Source: Aquabacterium humicola
Lineage (GTDB): Bacteria; Pseudomonadota; Gammaproteobacteria; Burkholderiales; Burkholderiaceae_C
DNA length: 64,000 nt
Assembly (NCBI RefSeq): GCF_030167915.1
Contig: NZ_JARGNB010000003.1
Coordinates: 372,001 to 436,000 of the forward strand
Direction of reading: 5' to 3'
The position numbers and the translations under genes are program-made. The stretch's first letter is position 1; the number at the start of each line of letters is the position of its first letter. This document shows positions 9,745 to 18,427 of this stretch, piece by piece. Under the pieces are notes generated by a model, which did no database searches, was not told the DNA's origin, and saw only the letters and a list, made by a program, of their open reading frames with translations.

Positions 9745-10532
9745 CGGAGACGGCCGCGCCGGGCAAGGCGGTCGCGCTGATCGGCACCGGCCGCGTCTGG
9801 CACCGCCGGCTGCGCCCGGTGACGCACGCCTTCGCCTACCCCACCACCTTCCTGATGCTGCCGATGCGCCGCCTGCGCGCGTTGCCCTGCGCCGCGCTGG
9901 CCCGCAACCGGCGCGCGGCGCTGTCCTTCCACGATGCCGACCATGGCGATGGCGGCCCCGACGCGCTGGCCTGGTTCGATCGCCTGCTCGCCGAGCACGG
10001 GATCGACGACGCCACCGGCGAGGCCTGGCTGCTGACCTACCCGCGCATCTTCGGCCGCGTCTTCAAGCCGGTGAGCTTCTGGTGGGCCGAACGCGCCGAC
10101 GGCTCGCTGGCGGCGATGCTCGCCGAGGTCAACAACACCTTCGGCGAACGCCACGGCTACCTGCTGCCGGGCGACGCGCTCGAGGCCGGCGGCCAGGCGC
10201 AAGCCGCCAAGGTGATGCACGTCTCGCCCTTCTGCGCGCTCGAAGGGCGCTACCGCTTCCACGCCCGCCGCCACCGGTCGGCCGAGGGCGGGCCGACGGC
10301 GGTGCAGCTGCAGGTCGACCATGACGACGCGTCCGGCCCGCTGCTGCAGACGCGGCTCGGCGGGCGGCTCGCGCCGCTGGATGCAGCAGCCGTACGGCGT
10401 GCCGCCTGGCGCACGCCGTGGGCCGGCCTGCAGGTGCTGGCCCGCATCCACTGGCAGGCGCTGCGCTTGGCGCTGAAGCGCGTGCCCTTCTTCCACCACA
10501 CGCCGGTTCGCGGACCGGCCGTCACGCGATGA
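9741..10532 (+). CDS. DUF1365 family protein
   Basis: A 263-residue DUF1365 protein. Recognisable blocks are GTGRVWHRRLRPVTHAFAY near the N-terminus, the LLTYPRIFGRVFKPVSFWW core and EVNNTFGERHGYLL. The family has no firmly assigned reaction but is almost always next to the FAD oxidoreductase and the cyclopropane synthase seen here, so it probably helps modify membrane acyl chains. It overlaps its neighbours by ATGA at both ends, implying tight co-translation. Confidence 0.85.
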   Translation: MTETAAPGKAVALIGTGRVWHRRLRPVTHAFAYPTTFLMLPMRRLRALPCAALARNRRAALSFHDADHGDGGPDALAWFDRLLAEHGIDDATGEAWLLTYPRIFGRVFKPVSFWWAERADGSLAAMLAEVNNTFGERHGYLLPGDALEAGGQAQAAKVMHVSPFCALEGRYRFHARRHRSAEGGPTAVQLQVDHDDASGPLLQTRLGGRLAPLDAAAVRRAAWRTPWAGLQVLARIHWQALRLALKRVPFFHHTPVRGPAVTR

Positions 10533-11764
10533 ACCCTTCCTGGCTCCTCCCTTCGTTGCGGCGTGCCGCGGCCCGCCCGCCCCTGGCCGCGCGCCTGCTG
10601 CTGCCGATGCTCGCGCGGCTGCGCGGCGGCCTGCTCGACCTGACGCTGCCCGACGGCCGCCGCGAATGCTTCGGCAGCGGCGACGGCCCGGTCGCGCGGC
10701 TGGTGGTGCATGACTGGCGGGTCTTCGGCCGCGTGCTCGCCGCCGGCGACATCGGCTTCGCCGACGCCTTCATCGCCGGCGAGTGGCAGTCGTCCGAACC
10801 CGCCACCCTGCTGCGATTGCTGCTGGCCAACCGCGGTGTGCTCGACGCCGCGATCCACGGCCGCGGACCGGCGAAGCTGCTGCACGGCTTGCGCGCGCTG
10901 GCGCAGCGCAACACCCGGCGCGGCAGCGAACGCAACATCCACGCCCACTACGACATCGGCAATGCGTTCTACCGCGAGTGGCTCGACGAGACCATGAGCT
11001 ACTCGAGCGCCTGGTTCGACGGCGACCTGACGCGCTCGCTGGCCGACGCGCAGCGGCTGAAGATGCGGCGCGCGCTCGCCGAATGCGGCATCGCCCCGGG
11101 CGGCCGGCTGCTCGAGATCGGCTGCGGCTGGGGCGCGCTGGCCGAGCTGGCGGCGCGCGAGACGGGCGCCGAGGTCACCGGCATCACGCTGTCGCGCCAG
11201 CAGCTGGCCTGGGGCCGCGAGCGCATCGCCGACGCCGGTCTGGCGCAGCGCTGCCGGCTGCAGTACGCCGACTACCGCGACCTGCCAGCGCTGGCGGAAG
11301 GCCGGCCCTTCGACGCGGTGATCTCGATCGAGATGTTCGAGGCGGTCGGGGCCGCTTACTGGCGCAGTTACTTCGATGTGCTGCGCCGCAGCCTGAAGCC
11401 CGGCGGGCGGGCCTGCATCCAGACGATCACGATGCACGAGGCGCTCTACGACCGCTACGTGCGCTCGACCGACTTCATCCAGCAGACCATTTTCCCCGGC
11501 GGCCGGCTGCCGAGCGCGAGCGTCTTCCGAGCCGAGGCCGAGCGGGCCGGCTTCGAGGTCGAGCGCACGCTGCACTTCGGCGCCGACTATGCCGAGACGC
11601 TGCGGCGCTGGCGCGAGCGCTTCCTGGCGCGCAGCGCGGTGCTGCCGGCGCTGGGGCTCGACCAGCGCTTCGAGCGCACCTGGCACTACTACCTCGCGAC
11701 CTGCGAGGCGGCCTTCGCTGTCGGCGACACCGACGTCGTGCAGTTCACGCTGCGCCGCGCATGA
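10529..11764 (+). CDS. Cyclopropane-fatty-acyl-phospholipid synthase family methyltransferase
   Basis: A 411-residue S-adenosylmethionine-dependent enzyme of the Cfa/CMAS family, which adds a one-carbon unit to unsaturated acyl chains of membrane lipids. Visible are HYDIGNAFYREWLDETMSYS, the SAM motif LLEIGCGWGALAELAA, ISIEMFEAVG, and FIQQTIFPGGRLPS near the active site. It has an N-terminal SCP2-like region (IGFADAFIAGEWQS). It is third in the operon with ATGA overlaps. It could make a cyclopropane or a methylated chain; the neighbouring FAD enzyme leaves open a furan-type product. Confidence 0.88.
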   Translation: MNPSWLLPSLRRAAARPPLAARLLLPMLARLRGGLLDLTLPDGRRECFGSGDGPVARLVVHDWRVFGRVLAAGDIGFADAFIAGEWQSSEPATLLRLLLANRGVLDAAIHGRGPAKLLHGLRALAQRNTRRGSERNIHAHYDIGNAFYREWLDETMSYSSAWFDGDLTRSLADAQRLKMRRALAECGIAPGGRLLEIGCGWGALAELAARETGAEVTGITLSRQQLAWGRERIADAGLAQRCRLQYADYRDLPALAEGRPFDAVISIEMFEAVGAAYWRSYFDVLRRSLKPGGRACIQTITMHEALYDRYVRSTDFIQQTIFPGGRLPSASVFRAEAERAGFEVERTLHFGADYAETLRRWRERFLARSAVLPALGLDQRFERTWHYYLATCEAAFAVGDTDVVQFTLRRA

Positions 11765-12315
11765 AGCGCGCCGCGCTCGCAGTCGCGTGGCCGGTGGGGC
11801 TGCTGCTGGCCGCGAGTGCGGCGCTGGCATCGCCCCCGCCGCCGGCGGTGCGCGACGCGCTGCCGCAGGCGCAGCTGCGCGGCGAGGCCACGCTGCGGAT
11901 CTTCGGCTTCGCGCTCTACGACGCGCGGCTGTGGGCGCTGCCGGCCTTCGATGCCGGCCGCTATGCCGAGCAGCCCTTCGTGCTCGAGCTGCAGTACCGG
12001 CGCGCGATCGCGGCCGAAACGATCGCCGAGCGCTCGATCCTCGAGATGCGGCGCCTGCAGGGGGTCGACGAGGCGCGCGCGCTGGCCTGGCGCACCGCCC
12101 TGCTGCAGGCGCTGCGCGACGTGCGGCCGGGCGACCGCCTCGGCGCACTGCACCTGCCCGGCCGCCCGGTGCGCTTCTACTTCAACGACCAGCACACCGC
12201 CGCCATCGACGACACGGCCTTCGCGCGGCCCTTCTTCGGCATCTGGCTCGCCGAAGCGACGCGGGACACGGCGCTGCGCGACGCGCTGCTCGGCCGCGCC
12301 GCGGGCAGGCCATGA
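11761..12315 (+). CDS. Chalcone isomerase-like secreted protein
   Basis: A 184-residue protein with a signal peptide (residues 1-20, ending ALAS) and a chalcone-isomerase-like fold: LRGEATLRIFGFALYDARLWAL, FVLELQYRRAIAAETIAERS and a final PFFGIWL. Bacterial members lack plant catalytic residues and are thought to bind fatty acids. Here it lies inside a fatty-acid-modification operon, fitting a periplasmic lipid-handling role. ATGA overlaps on both sides. Confidence 0.8.
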   Translation: MKRAALAVAWPVGLLLAASAALASPPPPAVRDALPQAQLRGEATLRIFGFALYDARLWALPAFDAGRYAEQPFVLELQYRRAIAAETIAERSILEMRRLQGVDEARALAWRTALLQALRDVRPGDRLGALHLPGRPVRFYFNDQHTAAIDDTAFARPFFGIWLAEATRDTALRDALLGRAAGRP

Positions 12316-13598
12316 CGATGACCGTCCACCGCTCGTCGCCTGGCGCGCCGGCGGCCTTCGGCAGCAGCGACGGCCTGCGCTACGGGCTGCTCGGCCTGCC
12401 GGTGGCCTTCGTCGCGCTGCCGCTGTACGTGCAGCTGCCCGCCCTCTACGCCGGCGAGCTCGCTGCGCCGGTGGCGCTGGTCGGCCTGGCGCTCGGTGCC
12501 ACGCGCCTGGTCGACGCCGCGGCCGACCCCTTCATCGGCCGCGCCGCCGACACGCTGTTCGATCGCGACGGCGGCCGCCGCGTGCTGCCGGCACTGGCCG
12601 CTGCGGCGGTCCTGCTGGCCGCGGGCGCCGCGGCGCTGTTCTTCCCGCCGCTGCGGGGCGAGGCCGCGGTGGCCTGGCTCGCGCTCGCGCTGCTGCCGAC
12701 ATCGCTCGCCTTCAGCGGCCTGGCGATAGCGCACCAGGCCTGGGGCACGCGGCTCGGGGGCGATGCGCCGCAGCGGGCGCGCATCGTCGCCTGGCGCGAG
12801 GGGCTCGGCCTCGTCGGCGTGCTGGCGGCCACCTTGCTGCCGGCGCTGGCCGGGCTGGCGGCGAGCTGGTGCGTGCTGACCGCGACGCTCGCGCTCGGCC
12901 TCGCCGCGCTGGCGCGCTCGCCGTTCCCGCGTGCCGCCCCGCGCAGCGCCGGCGCCAGCGCGCCGTCGTGGCGCGCGCCGTGGCGGGACCGCGCGTTTCG
13001 CTCGCTGCTCGTGGTGTTCGTCGCCAACGGCATCGCGGCGGCGCTGCCGGCGGCGCTGGTGCTGTTCTTCATCCGCGACCGGCTGCAACTGCCGGCCTGG
13101 GAACCGCTGTTCCTGGCCGCGTACTTCGGCTGTGCATTCGCATCGATCCCGTTCTGGCTGGGGCTCGTGCGCCGTCGCGGGCTGATCGCCGCCTGGGGCA
13201 TCGGCATGCTGCTGGCGGTTGCCGCCTTCTGCGCCACGCCGGCGCTGGGGGCCGGCGCGGGTGTCGCCTTCGTCGCCGTCTGCGTGGCGACCGGCCTGGC
13301 GCTGGGCGCCGACCTGGTGGTGCCCGGCGCGCTGCTCGCCGGCTGCGTGCAGCGGGCCGAGCCGCGGGCTGCCGGTGCCTATGCCGGCTGGTGGACGCTG
13401 GCAACGAAATTGAACCTGGCGCTGGCCGCCGCCACTGCATTGCCCCTGCTGGGCGCACTGGGCTACGCGCCGGGCACGCGCGACGAGCGTGCGCTCGATG
13501 CGCTGGGGGGTGTCTATGCCGGCCTGCCCTGCCTGCTCAAGCTCGGCGCCTTCGCGCTGCTGTGGCGCTGGCGCGATCGATTGGAGGAACGCACGTGA
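12312..13598 (+). CDS. GPH-like MFS transporter
   Basis: A 428-residue protein with about 12 hydrophobic helices. The cytoplasmic loop motif DAAADPFIGRAADTLFDRDG resembles the loop 2-3 motif of the glycoside-pentoside-hexuronide cation symporter group. Similar MFS genes sit in equivalent lipid clusters, where the cargo is unknown; sugar transport should not be assumed. It begins with ATGA overlap and ends with GTGA overlap into the lipoprotein gene. Confidence 0.78.
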   Translation: MTMTVHRSSPGAPAAFGSSDGLRYGLLGLPVAFVALPLYVQLPALYAGELAAPVALVGLALGATRLVDAAADPFIGRAADTLFDRDGGRRVLPALAAAAVLLAAGAAALFFPPLRGEAAVAWLALALLPTSLAFSGLAIAHQAWGTRLGGDAPQRARIVAWREGLGLVGVLAATLLPALAGLAASWCVLTATLALGLAALARSPFPRAAPRSAGASAPSWRAPWRDRAFRSLLVVFVANGIAAALPAALVLFFIRDRLQLPAWEPLFLAAYFGCAFASIPFWLGLVRRRGLIAAWGIGMLLAVAAFCATPALGAGAGVAFVAVCVATGLALGADLVVPGALLAGCVQRAEPRAAGAYAGWWTLATKLNLALAAATALPLLGALGYAPGTRDERALDALGGVYAGLPCLLKLGAFALLWRWRDRLEERT

Positions 13599-14173
13599 AG
13601 TCATCGACGATGTCCCCCCCGCCGGGCTGGCCCGGCCGGCGCCGCGCGCTCGGCGCCGCGCTGTCGGCCGTGCTGGCACCGGGGTTGCTGGCCGGTTGCG
13701 CCGGTCCGCAACTGGCCGACCATGCGCAGCAGCGCCCGGTGCTCGACCTGCGCCGCTACTTCGACGGCCCGGTCACCGCGCACGGCATGCTGCTCGACTG
13801 GCGGGGCCAAGTGACGCGCCGCTTCGTCGTGCGCATCGACGGCCGGTGGCAGGGCGACGAGGGCCGGCTCGACGAACACTTCGAGTTCGCCGACGGCGAG
13901 CGCCAGCGCCGCATCTGGACGCTGCGCCGCGAGGCGGACGGCCGCTACAGCGGCACCGCCGACGACGTGGTCGGCATCGCCCGCGGCGAGCAGGCCGGGC
14001 CGGCCTTCCGCTGGACCTACACGCTGCGCATCCCGGTCGACGGCCGCGACTGGGACATCCAGTTCGACGACTGGATGTTCCTGATCGACGAGCGCACGTT
14101 GCTGAACAAGGCGACGATGCGCAAGTTCGGCCTGCCGGTGGGCGAGGTCCTGCTGTCCTTCAGCCGGCCATGA
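13595..14173 (+). CDS. DUF3833 family lipoprotein
   Basis: A 192-residue lipoprotein: hydrophobic signal ending LLAGC (lipobox Cys at about residue 34), then the DUF3833 pattern LDLRRYFDGPVTAHGMLLDW, FEFADGERQRRIW and WDIQFDDWMFLIDE. The start is a GTG overlapping the transporter stop, with GGAGG 7 nt upstream. Function unknown; the consistent link to cyclopropane-synthase operons suggests an envelope lipid-binding or transfer role. Confidence 0.82.
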   Translation: MKSSTMSPPPGWPGRRRALGAALSAVLAPGLLAGCAGPQLADHAQQRPVLDLRRYFDGPVTAHGMLLDWRGQVTRRFVVRIDGRWQGDEGRLDEHFEFADGERQRRIWTLRREADGRYSGTADDVVGIARGEQAGPAFRWTYTLRIPVDGRDWDIQFDDWMFLIDERTLLNKATMRKFGLPVGEVLLSFSRP

Positions 14174-14180
14174 GACGCGC

Positions 14181-14954
14181 ATGGCGATGAACCCGCCGAT
14201 CGAGCAATGGACCGGCCGCGTGGCCTGGCTGGTCGGTGCCTCGTCGGGCATCGGCCGCGCCACGGCCGAACGGCTGCACGCGGCCGGCGCGACGGTGGTG
14301 CTGTCGGCCCGCAATGCCGCGGCGCTGCAGGCTTTCGCGGCCCGGCATCCGGGCAGCATCGCGGCGCCGCTGGATGTGACCGATGCCGCCGCGGTCGCGC
14401 GGGTCGCCGACGAGCTGCTGCAGCGGCACGGGCGGCTCGACCTCGTCGTCTACTGCGCCGCGCACTACCGCGCGATGGGCGTGGACGACTTCGACCTGGC
14501 CGACGCGCTGCAGCACCTGCAGGTGAACTACGCCGGCGCGCTGCATCTGCTGAACGCGGTGCTGCCGGCCTTGCGCGCGGCGGGCTCGGGCCACCTGAGC
14601 CTGGTGGCCAGCGTGGCCGGCTACCGCGGGCTTCCGCAGGCGCTGGCCTACGGGCCGACCAAGGCGGCGCTGCAGCACCTGGCCGATACGCTGTACCTGG
14701 ACCTGCGGCCGCGGGGCATCGGCGTCTCGGTGATCAACCCGGGCTTCGTCGACACGCCGCTGACGGCGCGCAACGGCTTCCGCATGCCGGCGCTGCTGAC
14801 GCCGGAGGAGGCGGCGCGCCACATCGTCGACGGCTGGCGCCGTGGCCATTTCGAGATCCACTTCCCCGCGCGCTTCACGCTGTGGCTCAAACTGCTGAAC
14901 CACTTCGGCCATGCCGGCTACTTCCGCGCGGTGCGCTGGGCCACCGGCAGCTGA
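14181..14954 (+). CDS. SDR-family NAD(P)-dependent oxidoreductase
   Basis: A 257-residue short-chain dehydrogenase: VGASSGIGRATAERLHAAGA at the N-terminus, catalytic-Ser region LVASVAGYRG, catalytic YGPTK, then VSVINPGFVDTPLT. It lies 7 bp after the DUF3833 gene, so it belongs to the lipid operon and presumably reduces or oxidises an oxygenated fatty-acid intermediate. A second in-frame ATG two codons in (14187) is possible. Confidence 0.87.
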   Translation: MAMNPPIEQWTGRVAWLVGASSGIGRATAERLHAAGATVVLSARNAAALQAFAARHPGSIAAPLDVTDAAAVARVADELLQRHGRLDLVVYCAAHYRAMGVDDFDLADALQHLQVNYAGALHLLNAVLPALRAAGSGHLSLVASVAGYRGLPQALAYGPTKAALQHLADTLYLDLRPRGIGVSVINPGFVDTPLTARNGFRMPALLTPEEAARHIVDGWRRGHFEIHFPARFTLWLKLLNHFGHAGYFRAVRWATGS

Positions 14955-14973
14955 TCTCACAGGCCCCCCGACG

Positions 14974-15408
14974 ATGCCCGCACCCGCCACCGCCGCGCCG
15001 CACGTGCAGCGCATCGTGCGCTACTTCGAGACGTTGACGCCGGCGTCGCTGGCCTCGATCGGCGACGTCTACACCGCGGACGCGCATTTCAGCGACCCGT
15101 TCAACGACGTGCGCGGGCTCGACGCGGTGCGCCACGTCTACCAGCGCATGTTCGACACGCTGGCCGAGCCGCGCTTCGAGGTCACCGAGGTGCTGGCGGC
15201 GGACACGCGCTGCCTGCTGGTCTGGGATTTCCACTTCCGCCGCGCGAACGGCGAGCCCTGGCGCATCCACGGCAGCAGCCTGATGCATCTCGCCGCGGAC
15301 GGCCGCATCCGCGCGCACCGCGACTACTGGGACGCCGCGTCGCAGGTGTACGAACGCGTGCCGGTGCTCGGCGGGCTGCTGCGGCTGCTGAAGCGCCGCC
15401 TGGCCTGA
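14974..15408 (+). CDS. NTF2-like / SnoaL-like protein
   Basis: A 144-residue protein with a nuclear-transport-factor-2-like fold: helix-rich start (HVQRIVRYFETLTPASLASI), then FSDPFNDVRGLDAVRHVY and the terminal HRDYWDAA strand. The fold serves as a small-molecule pocket or enzyme; function here is unknown. Last gene of the eight-gene lipid operon. Its stop codon lies inside one copy of the 5-bp target duplication of the downstream MITE-like element, so the element inserted exactly at the 3' end. Confidence 0.82.
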   Translation: MPAPATAAPHVQRIVRYFETLTPASLASIGDVYTADAHFSDPFNDVRGLDAVRHVYQRMFDTLAEPRFEVTEVLAADTRCLLVWDFHFRRANGEPWRIHGSSLMHLAADGRIRAHRDYWDAASQVYERVPVLGGLLRLLKRRLA

Positions 15409-15409
15409 G

Positions 15410-15566
15410 AAGCTGTGAACGAATCCGACACACCCGCTCAGCCCGCCCAAACGGGGACACTCGTCGTTGCAAATGCTCGCCATGGCTCGAGCCATGGCTG
15501 CGCTTTGCGCCTAGATTGGCCCCGCTTGCGCGGCCTGCTCGGGCGCGCCGGATTCATTCACAGCTT
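15410..15566. mobile_element. MITE-like element, 157 bp, with 18-bp terminal inverted repeats and 5-bp target duplication
   Basis: The left end AAGCTGTGAACGAATCCG (15410-15427) and right end CGGATTCATTCACAGCTT (15549-15566) are inverted repeats with one mismatch. Both are flanked by CTGAG (15405-15409 and 15567-15571), a convincing target-site duplication. No open frame for a transposase fits inside. The centre carries an imperfect 40-bp palindrome (15469-15508) with a perfect 18-bp core, CCATGGCTCGAGCCATGG at 15480-15497. It fills most of the 186-bp gap between the lipid operon and the DUF3570 gene. Confidence 0.75.
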
Positions 15567-15594
15567 CTGAGCCCGCACCGGGGCACAACGCCCG

Positions 15595-18159
15595 TCAGAA
15601 GTGGTGGCTGAAGTTCAGCGCCAGCCCGCCACGCCGCGGCAGCTGCACGCCGCGCACCGCGTGGCGAAGCGCGTGCGTCCATTCAAGCGACAGCGACGTG
15701 CCCGCGTAGGCACCGGGCAGGCGGTCGATCGCCAGGCCGAGGCCCAGCTCGTCGAGGCGGCCGCCGTGGTTCCGAATATGGTCCGCCGGTGACCACGTCG
15801 GGTGCGCGTCGCGGCGGTCGCCGCGGATCGCACCGTCGACGGTGCGCGACAGCCGCGCGGTGACGGTCAGCGGCGCGGCGATGCGCCAGCCGGCCCAGCC
15901 GGCCGCCTGCCAGCGGTCGCCGAGCGCGTAGCCATCGGCGTTGGTGCCGAGGCGCCTGGTGCCGCCGAGCTGCAGGCCGCCGCTGAAGCGCCCCGACTGT
16001 CCCAGCCAGGCCACGCCGGGCAGCAGGTCCCAGGTGCCGCTGCCGGTCTGCATCGCGATGTCCATCGCGCCGCCGTCGGCCTGGTGGCTGCGGCGATGGC
16101 GCAGGTCGGTCTTGCCGGTCGGCGCGCTGACGCCCAACGTCAGCAGCCAGCGTGACGCCGGCGTCGCGTTCAGCGCCACCGTCGCCAGCAGCGCCGTGTC
16201 GCCGACCGCGCCGGATTCATGACGTCCGAAGTGCACGGCCGGATCCGCCGGGGTCGACGACGGCAGCAGCCGCGAGTCCATGCGCATCGTCATGTACTGC
16301 GGCATCACCATCAGGCCGAACGCATCGTCGACCGAATAGCCGATGTGAAGCATGTGCATCGTCATGCGCATCGCGACCGGGCGCGTCGCGCAGACGGCGG
16401 GTGCGCAGGCTGTCGCGGTCAGCGTGGCGTCGTCGGTCGGCGCGGTGCCGCGCCGCGGCGCGCCGCCGTCGCGCTGCAGGCCGATGCGATAGCCCAGCAT
16501 GATGCTGCCGGCGGGGCCGGGTGCATGCACCGTCAGGCCGGCCGGCACGACGGCGCCGTGGCCGCCACCCCCGGCGTGGCCCTCGTGCCCGGCGCGTGCG
16601 GCGTGGGCGGCCGCCGGCGACGCCTGCGCGCGGGCGCTCGCCGCCGCGTCGTCGAAGCTGATGCCGAGGCCGGCATGCGCGGTGGTGTAGCGGTGGGCCG
16701 CGCCGCCGTCGAGCACGCCGGCCTGGCGGGTGCGCTCGGCACCGAGCTCCAAGGTCAGGTCGCGGCCGATCGGCATCGACAGCCCGAGGCCGATCGTCGT
16801 CGCGCGGAAGGCGGCCAAGCGCGGGTCGCTCGAGAAGTGCGCCGGCAGCTGTGCCGGGTCGAAGCTGCGCACGACCGGCTGGCCGTCGGGGCCGATGCTG
16901 ACCTGGCGATACGCCTGCGCGGACACCAGGTAGGGCGTGTAGAAGGCCGCCGCGCCCTGCGTGTAGCGCTTGAGCCGCGCGCTCGCCAGCGCGCCGCGGG
17001 CGAGCTGCGGCAGCGGCTGGAACCATTCGGCTTCGAGCCGGCGTGCGCGCAGGCCCCAGTCGTCGCGGTAGTGGCCGGCGCCCAGGTGCAGTGCCGCGTC
17101 GAGGCGCGGCACGTGCAGGATCAGCTTGCCGTCGAGACTGGTCTGCCGGCGCGTATCGGGCCGCTGCTCGAGCAGCGCCTGCAGGTTGCCGGGCACCGGA
17201 TCGCTGCCGGCGGCGGCGAGGCCGGGCGCGAAGATCACGCTGGTCGCGCGGTAGGGGTCGGACAGGGACCCGCGCTGCCGCGTGTGCGTCGCGCGTCCTT
17301 CCATTACCGCGCCGCGGCCGAGCACCTGGAACAGGCCGGCGCTCAACGACGCCTCGTCGCGCCGGCCCTGCAGCACGGCATGGCCGCCGCGGTTCGCGAG
17401 GCGGCCCGCCTGCAGCGTCTTCGTGAGGTAGGGCGCGGCGTCGTGGTCCAGCGTCGCGGCGATCTCGCTGCGGGTGCGGCTGGCGCCGAGCGTGAGCGTC
17501 GTCAGCGCATCGTTGAGGTCGACGCGGCGCTCGGCGTTGACGAAGCGCGAGCGGAAGTCGCGTTCGTCCGACAGGCCGCCGCCCCAGCTCCAGCTGCCGC
17601 CGCCGAGGCCCGAGGCGCCCTCCTCCAGGCGGTGCGACCAACGCGCATCCAGCTGCTGGCGGGTCTCGGGCGACGCGCTGGCCAGCGTGTGCACCACCTG
17701 GTCGTCGCGGACGAGGCGGCCGCTGGCGGGGTCGACCGTCACCGGCCGGCGGGCGCGGTCGAGCAGCACCGAGCCGGTCAACATCGGCGAGGCGCCGACC
17801 ACCAGCAACGCGCCGCCGGCGCCCGTGCCGAGGATCGGGCGGTTGCCCGCGGCCGAGCGCGGCGCGGCGGCGATCGGCGTCGCGCCGGACCAGGTGTCCT
17901 GGCTCAGCGTGATGCTCAGGCCGTCGCCGTCGGGCAGGCGCCGGCTGGCCTTGAAGACCAGGCTGACGGCGCCGAGCGGGCGGGCCGTGTTCGGCGCGTC
18001 GGCGACCGGCCGCGGCGCATCCCGGTAACGGCTGAACTGCACGGCCACGCTCGGCGTCTCGGCCGACTGCGCGTGCGCGCTGCCGGCCAGCCCGGGCAGC
18101 AGCAGCGCCGCGGCGGTCAGGACCTCCAGCGCGCCGCCGGTGCGCTCAATAGCAGCCAC
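15595..18159 (-). CDS. DUF3570-type outer-membrane beta-barrel fused to a Met-rich barrel domain
   Basis: An approximately 854-residue exported protein: signal peptide (AAALLLPGLAGSAHAQ), then a long region with alternating amphipathic strands like DUF3570 barrels (SVAVQFSRYRDAPRP start), a His/Gly-rich linker (HAARAGHEGHAGGGGHGA), and a second part with MRMTMHMLHIGYSVDDAFGL and MVMPQYMTMRMDSRL. The second part resembles Met-rich transporter-type outer-membrane proteins found with copper genes. The C-terminus ends in Phe (NFSHHF), as outer-membrane barrels do. The GTG at 18159 overlaps the DUF4266 gene by 14 nt; an ATG at 18216 is the alternative start. Metal binding by the Met/His segments is inference. 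Confidence 0.65.
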   Translation of the reverse strand: MAAIERTGGALEVLTAAALLLPGLAGSAHAQSAETPSVAVQFSRYRDAPRPVADAPNTARPLGAVSLVFKASRRLPDGDGLSITLSQDTWSGATPIAAAPRSAAGNRPILGTGAGGALLVVGASPMLTGSVLLDRARRPVTVDPASGRLVRDDQVVHTLASASPETRQQLDARWSHRLEEGASGLGGGSWSWGGGLSDERDFRSRFVNAERRVDLNDALTTLTLGASRTRSEIAATLDHDAAPYLTKTLQAGRLANRGGHAVLQGRRDEASLSAGLFQVLGRGAVMEGRATHTRQRGSLSDPYRATSVIFAPGLAAAGSDPVPGNLQALLEQRPDTRRQTSLDGKLILHVPRLDAALHLGAGHYRDDWGLRARRLEAEWFQPLPQLARGALASARLKRYTQGAAAFYTPYLVSAQAYRQVSIGPDGQPVVRSFDPAQLPAHFSSDPRLAAFRATTIGLGLSMPIGRDLTLELGAERTRQAGVLDGGAAHRYTTAHAGLGISFDDAAASARAQASPAAAHAARAGHEGHAGGGGHGAVVPAGLTVHAPGPAGSIMLGYRIGLQRDGGAPRRGTAPTDDATLTATACAPAVCATRPVAMRMTMHMLHIGYSVDDAFGLMVMPQYMTMRMDSRLLPSSTPADPAVHFGRHESGAVGDTALLATVALNATPASRWLLTLGVSAPTGKTDLRHRRSHQADGGAMDIAMQTGSGTWDLLPGVAWLGQSGRFSGGLQLGGTRRLGTNADGYALGDRWQAAGWAGWRIAAPLTVTARLSRTVDGAIRGDRRDAHPTWSPADHIRNHGGRLDELGLGLAIDRLPGAYAGTSLSLEWTHALRHAVRGVQLPRRGGLALNFSHHF

Positions 18160-18427
18160 ACGCCGCGCCTTCGGCCGCCCGCGCGGCCGGGGCCGCCTGG
18201 CGGCTGTTCTCGACATGGGCGCGCCAGGCGCTGCGCATCGGCTGCGGGTCCGAGGCCATCTGCGGCTTCATCAGCACGCCGCGGTCCCAGGGCTCGACGG
18301 TGGCGCAGCCGCCCAGCGCTGCGCACAGCAGGGCCGCGGCGAGCAGCGTCGGACGTTGCGGACTCACCGGGACCCCTTCGGGCTGCGCCCTGCGGAGTTC
18401 GCCCTTCGGGCGGCCGCGCGGGCTCAT
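18146..18427 (-). CDS. DUF4266 small lipoprotein
   Basis: A 93-residue (or 73 if GTG 18367 is used) lipoprotein with signal LLAAALLCAALGGC, then ATVEPWDRGVLMKPQMASDP, the hallmark DUF4266 sequence, and a Cys-containing end GAACGCY resembling the family's GCGCN tail. DUF4266 genes typically precede a DUF3570 gene, as here. The ATG at 18427 overlaps the previous stop (ATGA), supporting an operon. Function is unknown; the short Cys tail could bind metal or a partner. Confidence 0.8.
   Translation of the reverse strand: MSPRGRPKGELRRAQPEGVPVSPQRPTLLAAALLCAALGGCATVEPWDRGVLMKPQMASDPQPMRSAWRAHVENSRQAAPAARAAEGAACGCY

Noticed and set aside
18160-18216. REP-like palindromes around CGGGCGGCCGCG near the DUF4266/DUF3570 junction
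   Set aside because: Similar GC-rich runs occur at 18165-18200 and 18385-18420, but they lie in coding sequence and could not be aligned into a clear repeat family.
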